Source: Liolophura sinensis (taxonomy: Eukaryota; Mollusca; Polyplacophora; Chitonida; Chitonidae). Taken from it: a stretch of DNA of 60,000 bases. The notes beneath the pieces were generated by a model. It had not been told where the DNA came from, ran no database searches, and worked only from the letters and a program-made list of their open reading frames with translations. Positions 36,601 to 51,600 of this stretch are shown piece after piece; position 1 is the first letter of the stretch; every line of letters begins with the position of its first letter. The position numbers and the translations under genes were made by a program. The stretch covers positions 92,995,805-93,055,804 of the forward strand of contig NC_088295.1 in assembly GCF_032854445.1 (NCBI RefSeq). Reading direction: 5' to 3'.

Positions 36601-39600
36601 TGGTCAATGTCTGGTACTGTATTTATAGTGATGGTCAATGATTTGTACTGTATTTATAGTGATGGTCAATGTCTGGTACTGTATTTATAGTGATGGTCAA
36701 TGTCTGGTACTGTATTTATAGTGATGGTCAATGTCTGGTACTGTATTTATAGTGATGGTCAATGTCTGGTACTGTACTTATAGTGATGGTCAATGTCTGG
36801 TACTGTATTTATAGTGATGGTCAATGTCTGGTACTGTACGTATGGTGATGGCCAATGTCTGGTACTGTATTTATAGTGATTGCCAATGTCTGGTACTGTA
36901 TTTATAGTGATGGGCAATGTTTAGTACTGTATTTATAGTGATGGTCAATGTTTGGTACTGTATTTATAGTGATGGTCAATGTTTTGTACTGTATTTATAG
37001 TGATGGTCAGTGTCGTGTACTGTATTTATAGTGATGGTCAATGTCTGGTACTGTATTTATAGTGATGGTCAATGTTTTGTACTGTATTTATAGTGATGGT
37101 CAATGTTTGGTACTGTATTTATATTGTTGGTCAATGTTTGGTACTGTATTTATAGTGATGGTCAGTGTCTGGTACTGTACTTATAGTGATGGTCAATGTC
37201 TGGTACTGTATTTATAGTGATGGTCAATGTCTGGTACTGTATTTATAGTGATGGTCAATGTTTGGTACTGTATTTATAGTGATGGTCAATGTTTGGTACT
37301 GTATTTATAGTGATGGTCAATGTTTGGTACTGTATTTATAGTGATAATCAATGTCTGGTACTGTATTTATAGTGATGGTCAATGTCTGGTACTGTATTTA
37401 TAGTGATGGCCAATGTTTTGTACTGTATTTGCGGTGATGGTCAATGTTTGGTACTGTATTTATAGTGATGGTCAATGTCTGGTACTGTATTTGCAGTGAT
37501 GGTCAATGTTTTGTACTGTATTTATAGTGATAGTCAATGTCTGGTACTGTACATGTAGTGATGATCAATGTCTGGTACTGTATTTATAGTGATGGTCAAT
37601 GTCTGGTACTGTATTTATAGTGATGGTCAATGTCGTGTACTGTATTTATAGTGATTGTCAATGTCTGGTACTGTATTTATGGTGATGGTCAATGTTTGGT
37701 ACTGTATTTATAGTGATAGTCAGTGTCTGGTACTGTATTTATAGTGATGGTCAATGTTTTGTACTGTATTTGCAGTGATGGTCATTGTTTGGTACTGTAT
37801 TTATAGTGATGGTCAATGTCTGGTACTGTATTTATAGTGATTGTCAATGTCGTGTACTGTATTTATAGTGATGGTCAATGTTTTGTACTGTATTTATAGT
37901 GATGGTCAATGTTTGGTACTGTATTTATAGTGATGGTCAATGTCTGGTACTGTATTTATAGTGATGGTCAATGTCTGGTACTGTATTTATAGTGATGGTC
38001 AATGTCTGGTACTGTACTTATAGTGATGGTCAATGTTTGGTACTGTACTTGTAGTGATGGTCAATTTCTGGTACTGTATTTATAGTGATGGTCAATGTCT
38101 GGTACTGTATTTATAGCGATGGTCAATGTCTGGTACTGTACTTATAGTGATGGTCAATGTATGGTACTGTATTTATAGTGATGGTCAATGTCGTGTACTG
38201 TATTCATAGGGATGGTCAATGTTTGGTACTGTACTTATAGTGATTGCCTATGTCTGGTACTGTATTTATAGTGATGGTCAATGTCTGGTACTGTAATTAT
38301 AGTGATGGTCAATGTCTGGTACTGTATCTGCAGTGATGGTCAATGTCTGGTACTGTACTTATAGTGATGGTCAATGTCTGGTACTGTATTTATAGTGATG
38401 GTCAATGTCTGGTACTGTACTTATAGTGATGGTCAATGTCTGGTACTGTATTTATAGTGATGATCAATGTCTGGTACTGTATTTATAGTGATGGTCAATG
38501 TTTGGTACTGCACTTGTAGTGATGGTCAATGTCGAGTACTGTATTTATAGTGATGGTCAATGTCTGGTTCTGTATTTATAGTGATGGTCAATGTCATGTA
38601 CTGTATTTATAGTGATGGTCAATGTGTGGTACTGTATTTATAGTGATGGTCAATGTTTGGTACTGTATTTATAGTGATGGTCAGTGTCTGGTACTGTACT
38701 TATGGTGATGGTCAATGTTTGGTACTGTATTTATAGTGATGGTCAATGTCTGGTACAGTATTTATAGTGATGGTCAATGTCTTGTACTGTATTTATAGTG
38801 ATGATCAATGTCTGGTACAGTATTTATAGTGATGATCAATGTCTGGTACTGTATTGATAATGATGGTCAATGTCATGTACTGTATTTATAGTGATGGTCA
38901 GTGTCTAATACTGTATTTGCAGTGATGGTCAATGATATGTACTGTATTTACAGTGATGGTCAATGTTTTGTTCTGTATTTATAGTGATGGTCAATGTCTG
39001 GTACTGTACTTATAGTGATGGTCAATGTTTGGTACTGTATTTATAGTGATGGTCAATGTCTGGTACTGTATTTGCAGTGATGGTCAATGTTTGGTTCAGT
39101 ACTTATAGTGATGGTCAATGTCTGGTACTGTATTTATAGTGATGGTCAATGTTTTGTACTGTATTTGCAGTGATGGTCAATGTCTGGTACTGTATTTATA
39201 GTGATGGTCAATGTTTGGTACTGTATTTATAGTGATGGTCAATGTCTGGTACTGTATTTATAGTGATGGTCAATGTCTGGTACTGTATTTATAGTGATGG
39301 TCAATGTTTTGTACTGTATTTATAGTGATGGTCAATGTCTGGTACTGTATTTATAGTGATGGTCAATGTCTGGTACTGTACTTATAGTGATGGTCAATGT
39401 CTGGTACTGTATTTATAGTGATGGTCAATGTCTGGTACTGTACTTATGGTGATGGTCAATGTCTGGTACTGTATTTGCAGTGAAGGTCAATGTTTTGTAC
39501 TGTATTTATAGTGATGGTCAATGTTTGGTACTGTATTTATAGTGATGGTCAATGTTTGGTACTGTATTTATAGTGATGGTCAATGTCTGGTACTGTATTT

Positions 39601-42600
39601 ATAGTGATGGTCAATGTTTTGTACTGTATTTATAGTGATGGTCAGTGTCGTGTACTGTATTTATAGTGATGGTCAATGTCTGGTACTGTATTTATAGTGA
39701 TGGTCAATGTTTTGTACTGTATTTATAGTGATGGTCAATGTTTGGTACTGTATTTATATTGTTGGTCAATGTTTGGTACTGTATTTGCAGTGATGGTCAA
39801 TGTTTGGTACTGTATTTGCAGTGATGGTCAATGTTTGGTACTGTATTTATAATGATGGTCAATGTCTGGTACTGTATTTATAATGATGGTCAATGTCAGG
39901 TACTGTATTTATAGTGATGGTCAATGTTTGGTACTGTATTTATAATGATGGTCAATGTGTGGTACTGTATTTATAGTGATGGCCAATGTTTGGTACTGTA
40001 TTTATAGTGATGGTCAATGTTTTATACTGTATTTATAGTGATGGTCAAATGTCTGGTACTGTATTTATAGTGATGGTCAATGTCTGGTACTGTATTTTTA
40101 GTGATGGCCAATGTTTGGTACTGTATTTGCAGTGATGGTCAATGTCTGGTACTGTATTTATAGTGATTGCCAATGTCTGGTACTGTATTTATAGTGATGG
40201 TCAATGTCTGGTATTGTACTTATAGTGATGGTCAATGTCTGGTACTGTACTTATAGTGATGGTCAGTGTATGGTACTGTATTTATAGTGATGGTCAATGT
40301 CGTGTACTGTATTTATAGGGATGGTCAATGTTTGGTACTGTACTTATAGTGATTGCCTATGTCTGGTACGGTATTTATAGTGATGGTCAATGTCTGGTAT
40401 TGTAATTATAGTGATGGTCAATGTCTGGTACTGTATCTGCAGTGATGGTCAATGTCTGGTACTGTACTTATAGTGATGGTCAATGTCTGGTACTGTACTT
40501 ATAGTGATGGTCAATGTCTGGTACTGTATTTGCAGTGATGGTCAATGTCTGGTACTGTATTTATAGTGATGGTCAATGTCGTGTACTGTATTTATAGTGA
40601 TGGTCAATGTCTGGTACTGTACTTGTAGTGATGGTCAATGTTTGGTACTGTATTTATAGTGATGATCAATGTCTGGTACTGTACTTGTAGTGATGGTCAA
40701 TGTTTGGTACTGTATTTATAGTGATGATCAATGTCTGGTACTGTATTTATAGTGATGGTCATTGTTTTGTACTGTATTTATAGGGATTGTCAATGTCTGG
40801 TACTGTATTTATAGTGATGGTCAATGTTTGGTACTGTATTTATAGTGATGGTCAGTGTCTGGTACTGTATTTATAGAGATGGTCATTGTTTTGTACTGTA
40901 TTTGCAGTGATGGTTAATGTTTGGTACTGTATTCATAGTGATGGTCAATGTCTGGTACTGTATTTATAGTGATTGTCAATGTCTGGTACTGTACTTATAG
41001 TGATGGTCAATGTTTGATACTGTATTTATAGTGATGGTCAATGTTTGGTACTGTATTTATAGTGATGGTCAATGTCTGGTACTGTATTTATAGTGATGGT
41101 CAATGTCTGGTACTGTATTTATAGTGATGGTCAATGTTTGGTACTGTACTTGTAGTGATGGTCAATGTCGAGTACTATATTTATAGTGATGGTCAATGTC
41201 TGGTACTGTATTTATAGCGATGGTCAATGTCTGGTACTGTACTTATAGTGATGGTCAATGTCTGGTACTGTATTTATAGTGATGGTCAATGTTTGGTACT
41301 GTATTTATAGTGATGGTCAATGTCTGGTACTTTATCTGCAGTGATGGTCAGTGTCTGGTACTGTACTTATAGTGATGGTCAATGTTTGGTACTGTAATTA
41401 TAGTGATGGTCAATGTCGTGTACTGTATTTATAGTGATGGTCAATGTCGTGTACTGTATTTATAGTGATGGCCAATGTTTGGTACTGTATTTGCAGTGAT
41501 GGTCAATGTCGTGTACTGTATTTATAGTGATGGTCAATGTCTGGTACTGTATTTATAGTGATGGTCAATGTCTGGTACTGTATTTATAGTGATGGTCAAT
41601 GTCTGGTACCGTATTTATAGTGATGGTCAATGTTTGGTACTGTACTTGTAGTGATGGTCAATGTCGAGTACTGTATTTATAGTGATGGTCAATGTCTGGT
41701 ACTGTATTTATAGCGATGGTCAATATCTGGTACTGTATTTATAGTGATGGTCAATGTCGTGTACTGTATTTATAGTGATGGTCAATGTCTGGTACTGTAT
41801 TTATAGTGATGGTCAATGTCTGGTACTGTATTTATAGTGATGGTCAATGTCTGGTACCGTATTTATAGTGATGGTCAATGTTTGGTACTGTATTTATAGT
41901 GATGGTCAATGTTTGGTACTGTATTTGCAGTGATGGTCAATGTTTGGTACTGTATTTATAATGATGGTCAATGTCTGGTACTGTATTTATAATGATGGTC
42001 AATGTCAGGTACTGTATTTATAGTGATGGTCAATGTTTGGTACTGTATTTATAATGATGGTCAATGTGTGGTACTGTATTTATAGTGATGGCCAATGTTT
42101 GGTACTGTATTTATAGTGATGGTCAATGTTTTATACTGTATTTATAGTGATGGTCAAATGTCTGGTACTGTATTTATAGTGATGGTCAATGTCTGGTACT
42201 GTATTTTTAGTGATGGCCAATGTTTGGTACTGTATTTGCAGTGATGGTCAATGTCTGGTACTGTATTTATAGTGATTGCCAATGTCTGGTACTGTATTTA
42301 TAGTGATGGTCAATGTCTGGTATTGTACTTATAGTGATGGTCAATGTCTGGTACTGTACTTATAGTGATGGTCAATGTATGGTACTGTATTTATAGTGAT
42401 GGTCAATGTCGTGTACTGTATTGATAGGGATGGTCAATGTTTGGTACTGTACTTATAGTGATTGCCTATGTCTGGTACGGTATTTATAGTGATGGTCAAT
42501 GTCTGGTATTGTAATTATAGTGATGGTCAATGTCTGGTACTGTATCTGCAGTGATGGTCAATGTTTGGTACTGTACTTATAGTGATGGTCAATGTCTGGT

Positions 42601-45600
42601 ACTGTACTTATAGTGATGGTCAATGTCTGGTACTGTATTTGCAGTGATGGTCAATGTCTGGTACTGTATTTATAGTGATGGTCAATGTCGTGTACTGTAT
42701 TTATAGTGATGGTCAATGTCTGGTACTGTACTTGTAGTGATGGTCAATGTTTGGTACTGTATTTATAGTGATGATCAATGTCTGGTACTGTACTTGTAGT
42801 GATGGTCAATGTTTGGTACTGTATTTATAGTGATGATCAATGTCTGGTACTGTATTTATAGTGATGGTCATTGTTTTGTACTGTATTTATAGGGATTGTC
42901 AATGTCTGGTACTGTATTTATAGTGATGGTCAATGTTTGGTACTGTATTTATAGTGATGGTCAGTGTCTGGTACTGTATTTATAGAGATGGTCATTGTTT
43001 TGTACTGTATTTGCAGTGATGGTTAATGTTTGGTACTGTATTCATAGTGATGGTCAATGTCTGGTACTGTATTTATAGTGATTGTCAATGTCTGGTACTG
43101 TACTTATAGTGATGGTCAATGTTTGATACTGTATTTATAGTGATGGTCAATGTTTGGTACTGTATTTATAGTGATGGTCAATGTCTGGTACTGTATTTAT
43201 AGTGATGGTCAATGTCTGGTACTGTATTTATAGTGATGGTCAATGTTTGGTACTGTACTTGTAGTGATGGTCAATGTCGAGTACTATATTTATAGTGATG
43301 GTCAATGTCTGGTACTGTATTTATAGCGATGGTCAATGTCTGGTACTGTACTTATAGTGATGGTCAATGTCTGGTACTGTATTTATAGTGATGGTCAATG
43401 TTTGGTACTGTATTTATAGTGATGGTCAATGTCTGGTACTTTATCTGCAGTGATGGTCAGTGTCTGGTACTGTACTTATAGTGATGGTCAATGTTTGGTA
43501 CTGTAATTATAGTGATGGTCAATGTCGTGTACTGTATTTATAGTGATGGTCAATGTCGTGTACTGTATTTATAGTGATGGCCAATGTTTGGTACTGTATT
43601 TGCAGTGATGGTCAATGTCGTGTACTGTATTTATAGTGATGGTCAATGTCTGGTACTGTATTTATAGTGATGGTCAATGTCTGGTACTGTATTTATAGTG
43701 ATGGTCAATGTCTGGTACCGTATTTATAGTGATGGTCAATGTTTGGTACTGTACTTGTAGTGATGGTCAATGTCGAGTACTGTATTTATAGTGATGGTCA
43801 ATGTCTGGTACTGTATTTATAGCGATGGTCAATATCTGGTACTGTATTTATAGTGATGGTCAATGTCGTGTACTGTATTTATAGTGATGGTCAATGTCTG
43901 GTACTGTATTTATAGTGATGGTCAATGTCTGGTACTGTATTTATAGTGATGGTCAATGTCTGGTACCGTATTTATAGTGATGGTCAATGTTTGGTACTGT
44001 ATTTATAGTGATGGTCAATGTTTGGTACTGTATTTGCAGTGATGGTCAATGTTTGGTACTGTATTTATAATGATGGTCAATGTCTGGTACTGTATTTATA
44101 ATGATGGTCAATGTCAGGTACTGTATTTATAGTGATGGTCAATGTTTGGTACTGTATTTATAATGATGGTCAATGTGTGGTACTGTATTTATAGTGATGG
44201 CCAATGTTTGGTACTGTATTTATAGTGATGGTCAATGTTTTATACTGTATTTATAGTGATGGTCAAATGTCTGGTACTGTATTTATAGTGATGGTCAATG
44301 TCTGGTACTGTATTTTTAGTGATGGCCAATGTTTGGTACTGTATTTGCAGTGATGGTCAATGTCTGGTACTGTATTTATAGTGATTGCCAATGTCTGGTA
44401 CTGTATTTATAGTGATGGTCAATGTCTGGTATTGTACTTATAGTGATGGTCAATGTCTGGTACTGTACTTATAGTGATGGTCAATGTATGGTACTGTATT
44501 TATAGTGATGGTCAATGTCGTGTACTGTATTGATAGGGATGGTCAATGTTTGGTACTGTACTTATAGTGATTGCCTATGTCTGGTACGGTATTTATAGTG
44601 ATGGTCAATGTCTGGTATTGTAATTATAGTGATGGTCAATGTCTGGTACTGTATCTGCAGTGATGGTCAATGTTTGGTACTGTACTTATAGTGATGGTCA
44701 ATGTCTGGTACTGTACTTATAGTGATGGTCAATGTCTGGTACTGTATTTGCAGTGATGGTCAATGTCTGGTACTGTATTTATAGTGATGGTCAATGTCGT
44801 GTACTGTATTTATAGTGATGGTCAATGTCTGGTACTGTACTTGTAGTGATGGTCAATGTTTGGTACTGTATTTATAGTGATGATCAATGTCTGGTACTGT
44901 ACTTGTAGTGATGGTCAATGTTTGGTACTGTATTTATAGTGATGATCAATGTCTGGTACTGTATTTATAGTGATGGTCATTGTTTTGTACTGTATTTATA
45001 GGGATTGTCAATGTCTGGTACTGTATTTATAGTGATGGTCAATGTTTGGTACTGTATTTATAGTGATGGTCAGTGTCTGGTACTGTATTTATAGAGATGG
45101 TCATTGTTTTGTACTGTATTTGCAGTGATGGTTAATGTTTGGTACTGTATTCATAGTGATGGTCAATGTCTGGTACTGTATTTATAGTGATTGTCAATGT
45201 CTGGTACTGTACTTATAGTGATGGTCAATGTTTGATACTGTATTTATAGTGATGGTCAATGTTTGGTACTGTATTTATAGTGATGGTCAATGTCTGGTAC
45301 TGTATTTATAGTGATGGTCAATGTCTGGTACTGTATTTATAGTGATGGTCAATGTTTGGTACTGTACTTGTAGTGATGGTCAATGTCGAGTACTATATTT
45401 ATAGTGATGGTCAATGTCTGGTACTGTATTTATAGCGATGGTCAATGTCTGGTACTGTACTTATAGTGATGGTCAATGTCTGGTACTGTATTTATAGTGA
45501 TGGTCAATGTTTGGTACTGTATTTATAGTGATGGTCAATGTCTGGTACTTTATCTGCAGTGATGGTCAGTGTCTGGTACTGTACTTATAGTGATGGTCAA

Positions 45601-48600
45601 TGTTTGGTACTGTAATTATAGTGATGGTCAATGTCGTGTACTGTATTTATAGTGATGGTCAATGTCGTGTACTGTATTTATAGTGATGGCCAATGTTTGG
45701 TACTGTATTTGCAGTGATGGTCAATGTCGTGTACTGTATTTATAGTGATGGTCAATGTCTGGTACTGTATTTATAGTGATGGTCAATGTCTGGTACTGTA
45801 TTTATAGTGATGGTCAATGTCTGGTACCGTATTTATAGTGATGGTCAATGTTTGGTACTGTACTTGTAGTGATGGTCAATGTCGAGTACTGTATTTATAG
45901 TGATGGTCAATGTCTGGTACTGTATTTATAGCGATGGTCAATATCTGGTACTGTATTTATAGTGATGGTCAATGTCGTGTACTGTATTTATAGTGATGGT
46001 CAATGTCTGGTACTGTATTTATAGTGATGGTCAATGTCTGGTACTGTATTTATAGTGATGGTCAATGTCTGGTACCGTATTTATAGTGATGGTCAATGTT
46101 TGGTACTGTACTTGTAGTGATGGTCAATGTCGAGTACTGTATTTATAGTGATGGTCAATGTCTGGTACTGTATTTATAGCGATGGTCAATATCTGGTACT
46201 GTATTTATAGTGATGGTCAATGTCGTGTACTGTATTTATAGTGATGGTCAATGTCTGGTACTGTACTTATAGTGATGGTCAATGTCTGGTACTGTATTTG
46301 CAGTGATGGTCAATGTCTGGTACTGTACTTATAGTGATGGTCAATGTTTTGTACTGTATTTATAGTGATGGTCAATGTCGTGTACTGTATTTATAGTGAT
46401 GGTCAATGTCTGGTACTGTACTTATAGTGATGGTCAATGTCTGGTACTGTATTTGCAGTGATGGTCAATGTCTGGTACTGTACTTATAGTGATGGTCAAA
46501 GTCTGGTACTGTATTTATAGTGATGATCAATGTCTGGTACTGTATTTATAGTGATGGTCAATGTCATGTACTGTATTTATAGTGATGGTCAATGTTTGGT
46601 ACTGTACTTATAGTGATGGTTAAAGTCTGGTACTGTATTTATAGTGATGATCAATGTCTGGTACTGTATTTATAGTGATGGTCAATGTTTGGTACTGTAT
46701 TTATAGTGATGGTCAATGTTTGCTACTGTATTTATAGTGATGGTCAATGTCTGGTACTTTACTTATGGTGATGGTCAGTGTCTGGTACTGCATTTGCTTG
46801 TAATGATCGTCAAGGTCTGGTACCGGTACTATACATATAGTGATGGCCGATGTCTGGAGTTGAACTTACAGTGATGGTCGAAGTGTTATGTACTTGTAGA
46901 GATGATGAAAACATGCTTTGCGATGCACGTGTATTTTTTTTTACCTACTACAGACCAGGCGATGGTAGATCGAGACGTGTCGCACGTCAGACAGGGCAAG
47001 GTGGAGTGCGGCAACCCATTAGGGACACATCTGCCTTGGATGAAACACATTGTGGGCTGGAGAAAGAAGAGAGCAACATCACACTTTATAGGTACAGACA
47101 TTCAAGACATGGAAACAAGCATACCATCTAATTGGTGACTGAATAAAGATGTTTTCATCCGAAGCTTATTCCACAGCAGGCTTTGCTGGACATCGACTAA
47201 TTGTAACATACATACTACGAGTAGTTTTCTGATGTAATCTTACAAACAGACTAAGCCTAGCTTCTTTTTTAATTTTATTTTTTAAATTTTACATAAATAC
47301 TTTTTAACCACCATGGTAACGCGAGTGGTTAGGGTATTCACGCCCGGATGAACAGTCTCACCACGGAGAGATCCCGTTAATGTCTGACTATGTACCGAGC
47401 ACCATGAAACTTTACAGTTAATGTCTGATTATGTACCAGCACCACGACACTTCACTGTTAATGTCTGACCATGTACCAGTCCAACGACCACTCGCACGTT
47501 TATATCTGACAATGTTCTAGTACCACGACACTTCGCCGTTAATGTCTGGCCGTGTACCAGCACCACAACACTTCAGCCGTTAATGTCTGGCCATGTACCA
47601 GCACCACAACACTTCGCCGGTTAATGTCTGGCCATGTACCAGCACCACAACACTTCGCCGTTAATGTCTGGCCATGTACCAGCACCACAACACTTCGCCG
47701 TTAATGTCTGGCCATGTACCAGCACCACAACACTTCGCCGTTAATGTCTGGCCATGTACCAGCACCACAACACTTCGCCGTTAATGTCTGGCCATGTACC
47801 AGCACCAGAACACTTCGCCGTTAATGTCTGAAAATGTACCAGTACCAGAACGCTCCGCCGTTAGCACTTTGTCGTCAATGTCTGACCACATACCAGTACC
47901 ATTGCCCTTTGTCGTCAATGTCTGACCACATACCAGTACCATTGCCCTTTGTCGTCAATGTCTGACCACATACCAGTACCATTGCCCTTTGTCGTCAATG
48001 TCTGACCACATACCAGTACCATTGCCCTTTGTCGTCAATGTCTGACCACATACCAGTACCATTGCCCTTTGTCGTCAATGTCTGACCACATACCAGTACC
48101 ATTGCCCTTTGTCGTCAATGTCTGACCATGTTCCGGTACCACGGCATTTCACCGTCAACGTCTGGCCATGTACCGGTATAATAACACTTGACCGTTAATG
48201 TCTATTACTAGTCAGCACTACTACACTTCAGCACTAATGTCTCACTATATATGAGCACCACAACACTTCAGCGATAATGCCTGACTATGTACGGGCACAA
48301 CGACACTTCACCGTCAATGTTTGATTATGTACCAGCCTGACGACACTTCACCGTTATTGTCTATATAGGAACATGACGACACTTCACAGTTAATGTCTGA
48401 CCATGCACCAGTTCATCGACACTTCACCGTTAATATCTGAGCATGTAGTAGTAGAACGACATTCCTTCGTTAATATCTGACCATGTACTACTACCACGGC
48501 ACTTTGTCGTCAATGTCTGTCCATGTACCAGTACAACAACACTTCACCGTTAATATCCGACAATGTACGAGCACAACGCCACTTCACTGTTAATGTCTGA

Positions 48601-51600
48601 CTATGTACGAGCACCACAACACTTTACCGTTATTGTTTGACTATGCGTGGGCATGGCGACACTTCACCTTTAATGTCTGACTTTGTACGAGCCTGACGAG
48701 ACTTCACCGTTGATGTCTATGTAGAACATGACGACACTTCACAGTTAATGTCTGACCATGTACTAGCACAACGACATTTCTTCGTTAATGTCTGAGCATG
48801 CACCAGTACCACGAAACTCCACCATTAATGCCCGGCCATGTACCAGTACTACAACACAGAACCGTTAATGTCTGTCCTTGTACCAATTCAATGACACTTC
48901 AGCGTTAATGTCTGACAATGTACCACGACCACAACCCCCGCCATTGGCATTTTGTCTTCAATGTCTGACCATATACCAGTACACCGATCCTTCACCGTTA
49001 ATGTCTGTCCATGTCCCGGCAGCACTAAACATCATTATGAATGCATAACCATGTATCAGTTCCACGAACCTCTACTATTAATGTCTGACTATGTACTAAA
49101 ACAAGACACTTCTCCATTAATGTCTGACAATGTGTCAGCACCACAACACATCACCGTCAATGTAGCAATACCCCGACACTTCACCGGTGATGTCTGACTT
49201 CTTACCAATACAACGACACTTCACGGTTAATGTTTGATCATATACCAGTATCATGACACTTAAACCATAAATGTCTGACCAGGGGCCACTACCCGACACT
49301 CCACCATAAATGTATGACCGCGTGCCACTACCCCGACACTCCACTAATAATCTCACCATGTGCCAATACACCGACACTCCACCATAAATGCCTGACCATG
49401 TTCCACTACCCCGACACTCAACCATAAAAGGCCTGACCAAGTGCCAGTACACGACACTCCATCATTAATGTCTGAACACATGCCACTACGCCCACACTCC
49501 ACCATAAATGTCTGACCATGTGCCACTACACCGACACTCTACCATAAATGTCTGACCATGTGCCACTACCCCGACACTCCACCATTTATGTCTGACCATG
49601 TGCCACTACCCGACACTCCACCATTAATGCCTGACCATGTGCCACTACCCCGACACTCCACCATAAAAGCCTGACCATGTGCCACTACCCCGACACTCAC
49701 CATAAAAGCTGACCATGTGCCACTACCCCGACACTCCACCATAAATGAACGAAACTCCACCGTTTATGTCTGACCATGAACCAGCAACACGACACTCCAC
49801 CAATAATGTCTGACCAGGTACTAGTACCACGGCACAGCAACTTTAATGACCGCGTGCCACTACCCCGACACCACCAATAATCTCACCATGTGCCACTACA
49901 CCGACACTCCACCATAAATACCTGACCATATGCCACTACACCCACACTCCGCCATAAATGCCTGACCATGTGTGCCACTACACCCACACTCCACCATAAA
50001 TGCCTGACCATATGCCACTACCCCAACACTCCACCATAAATGAACGAAACTCCACCGTTTATGTCTGACCATGTGCCACTACACCGACACTCCACCATAA
50101 ATGCCTGACCATATGCCACTACCCCGACACTCCACCATAAATGCCTGACCATTTGCCACTACACCCACACTCCGCCATAAATGCCTGACCATGTGCCACT
50201 ACACCCACACTCCACCATAAATGTCTGATCATGTGCCACTACCCCGACACTCCACCATAAATGTCTGACCATGTGCCACTACCCGACACTCCACCATAAA
50301 TGAACGAAACTTCACCGTTTATGTCTGACCATGTGCCACTTCCCCGACACTCCACCATAAATGAACGAAACTCCACCATTTATGTCTGACCATGTGTCAC
50401 TACACCGACACTCCACCATAAATGCCTGACCATATGCCACTACCCCGACACTCCACCATAAATGTCTGACCATGTGCCACTACCCCGACACTCCACCATA
50501 AATGTCTGATCATGTGCCACTACCCCGACACTCCACCGTTTATGTCTGACCATGTGCCACTACCCCGACACTCCACCATAAATGTCTGACCATGTGCCAC
50601 TACACCGACACTCCACCATAAATGAACGAAACTCCACCATAAATGTCTGACCATGAACCAGCAACACGACACTCCACCAATAATGTCTGACCAGGTACTA
50701 GTAGCATGGCACAGCAACTTTAATGTCTGACCATGTACCAGTACAACGTCACTTTGTCGTCAATGTCTGACCATGTACCATTACAACGACACTTGACCGT
50801 TATTATCTGAGCATTTCTCAATACAATGATACCTCACCATTAAAGGAGAAGAAAACATAAAAATGATACCATAATCAGATGAAAGAGAGTCAAAACTTAT
50901 TTGCAGATATGATCTTAAATATTTTTTGCATTTTTTTTTCAAGAGAAAAGGGTATTTGAAAATATTTTTGTATGGTGGGTATTTGGGACCAACTTTTGAT
51001 ATTTATCGTTATTACATAGTAATGTTCTAAATAAGGATGTGATGCTTGTCTAATAAATTTATTTGAATGTATGTTTACATCGAAACATATGCATGTAACC
51101 TAAATTATGATAATATTTATGAACATATTAAAAATATAAATATGATCCAAATTGAGGTTTAATACATTTAAAAAAGCTAAAAAGAACAAATTCTAGTACA
51201 AAAATATTTATTAAACCCGTGTTACATCCTTATTTATGACATTATAAAACAAAGATTATAAATACCAAAAGTTGGTTCCAAACACCCACCATCCAAAAAT
51301 TATGTTCAAGTGTCTTTTTCTCCTTAAGGAAAAATCGGAAAAAATATTGAAGACAAATATTTGTTAATAACTTTTCGCACTCTTCCATCTGAACTTTAGG
51401 TCATTTTCAAGTTTTCTCCATCTTTATCGTCTGGTCATGTACCAGTACAACGACACTGTTTATGCCTGACCATGTATCAGTACCACAACACTCAGCCGAT
51501 AATGTCTGACCAGGTACCAGTACATCGACACCTCAAAGTTAATTTCTGACTATGTGCCAGTATCATGACGCTTCGGAGTTAATGTCTGACAATGTTGCAG

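Noticed and set aside
33843-46880. Regular 31-bp repeats that could suggest a CRISPR array
   Set aside because: There are no unique spacers between repeats. Units abut directly, and the context is an animal intron.
1895-46880. Common origin of the 24-bp (A) and 31-bp (K) units through the shared word gtgatggt
   Set aside because: The rest of the units does not align. An 8-bp match between G/T-rich repeats is expected by chance.
46850-47138. Plus-strand frames of 93 and 78 codons
   Set aside because: They are shadows of the minus-strand Cys-rich exon at 46945-47056.
50830-51435. Target-site duplication for the larger foldback element
   Set aside because: Only very short AT words match on the two sides, and the surrounding degenerate satellite makes them uninformative.
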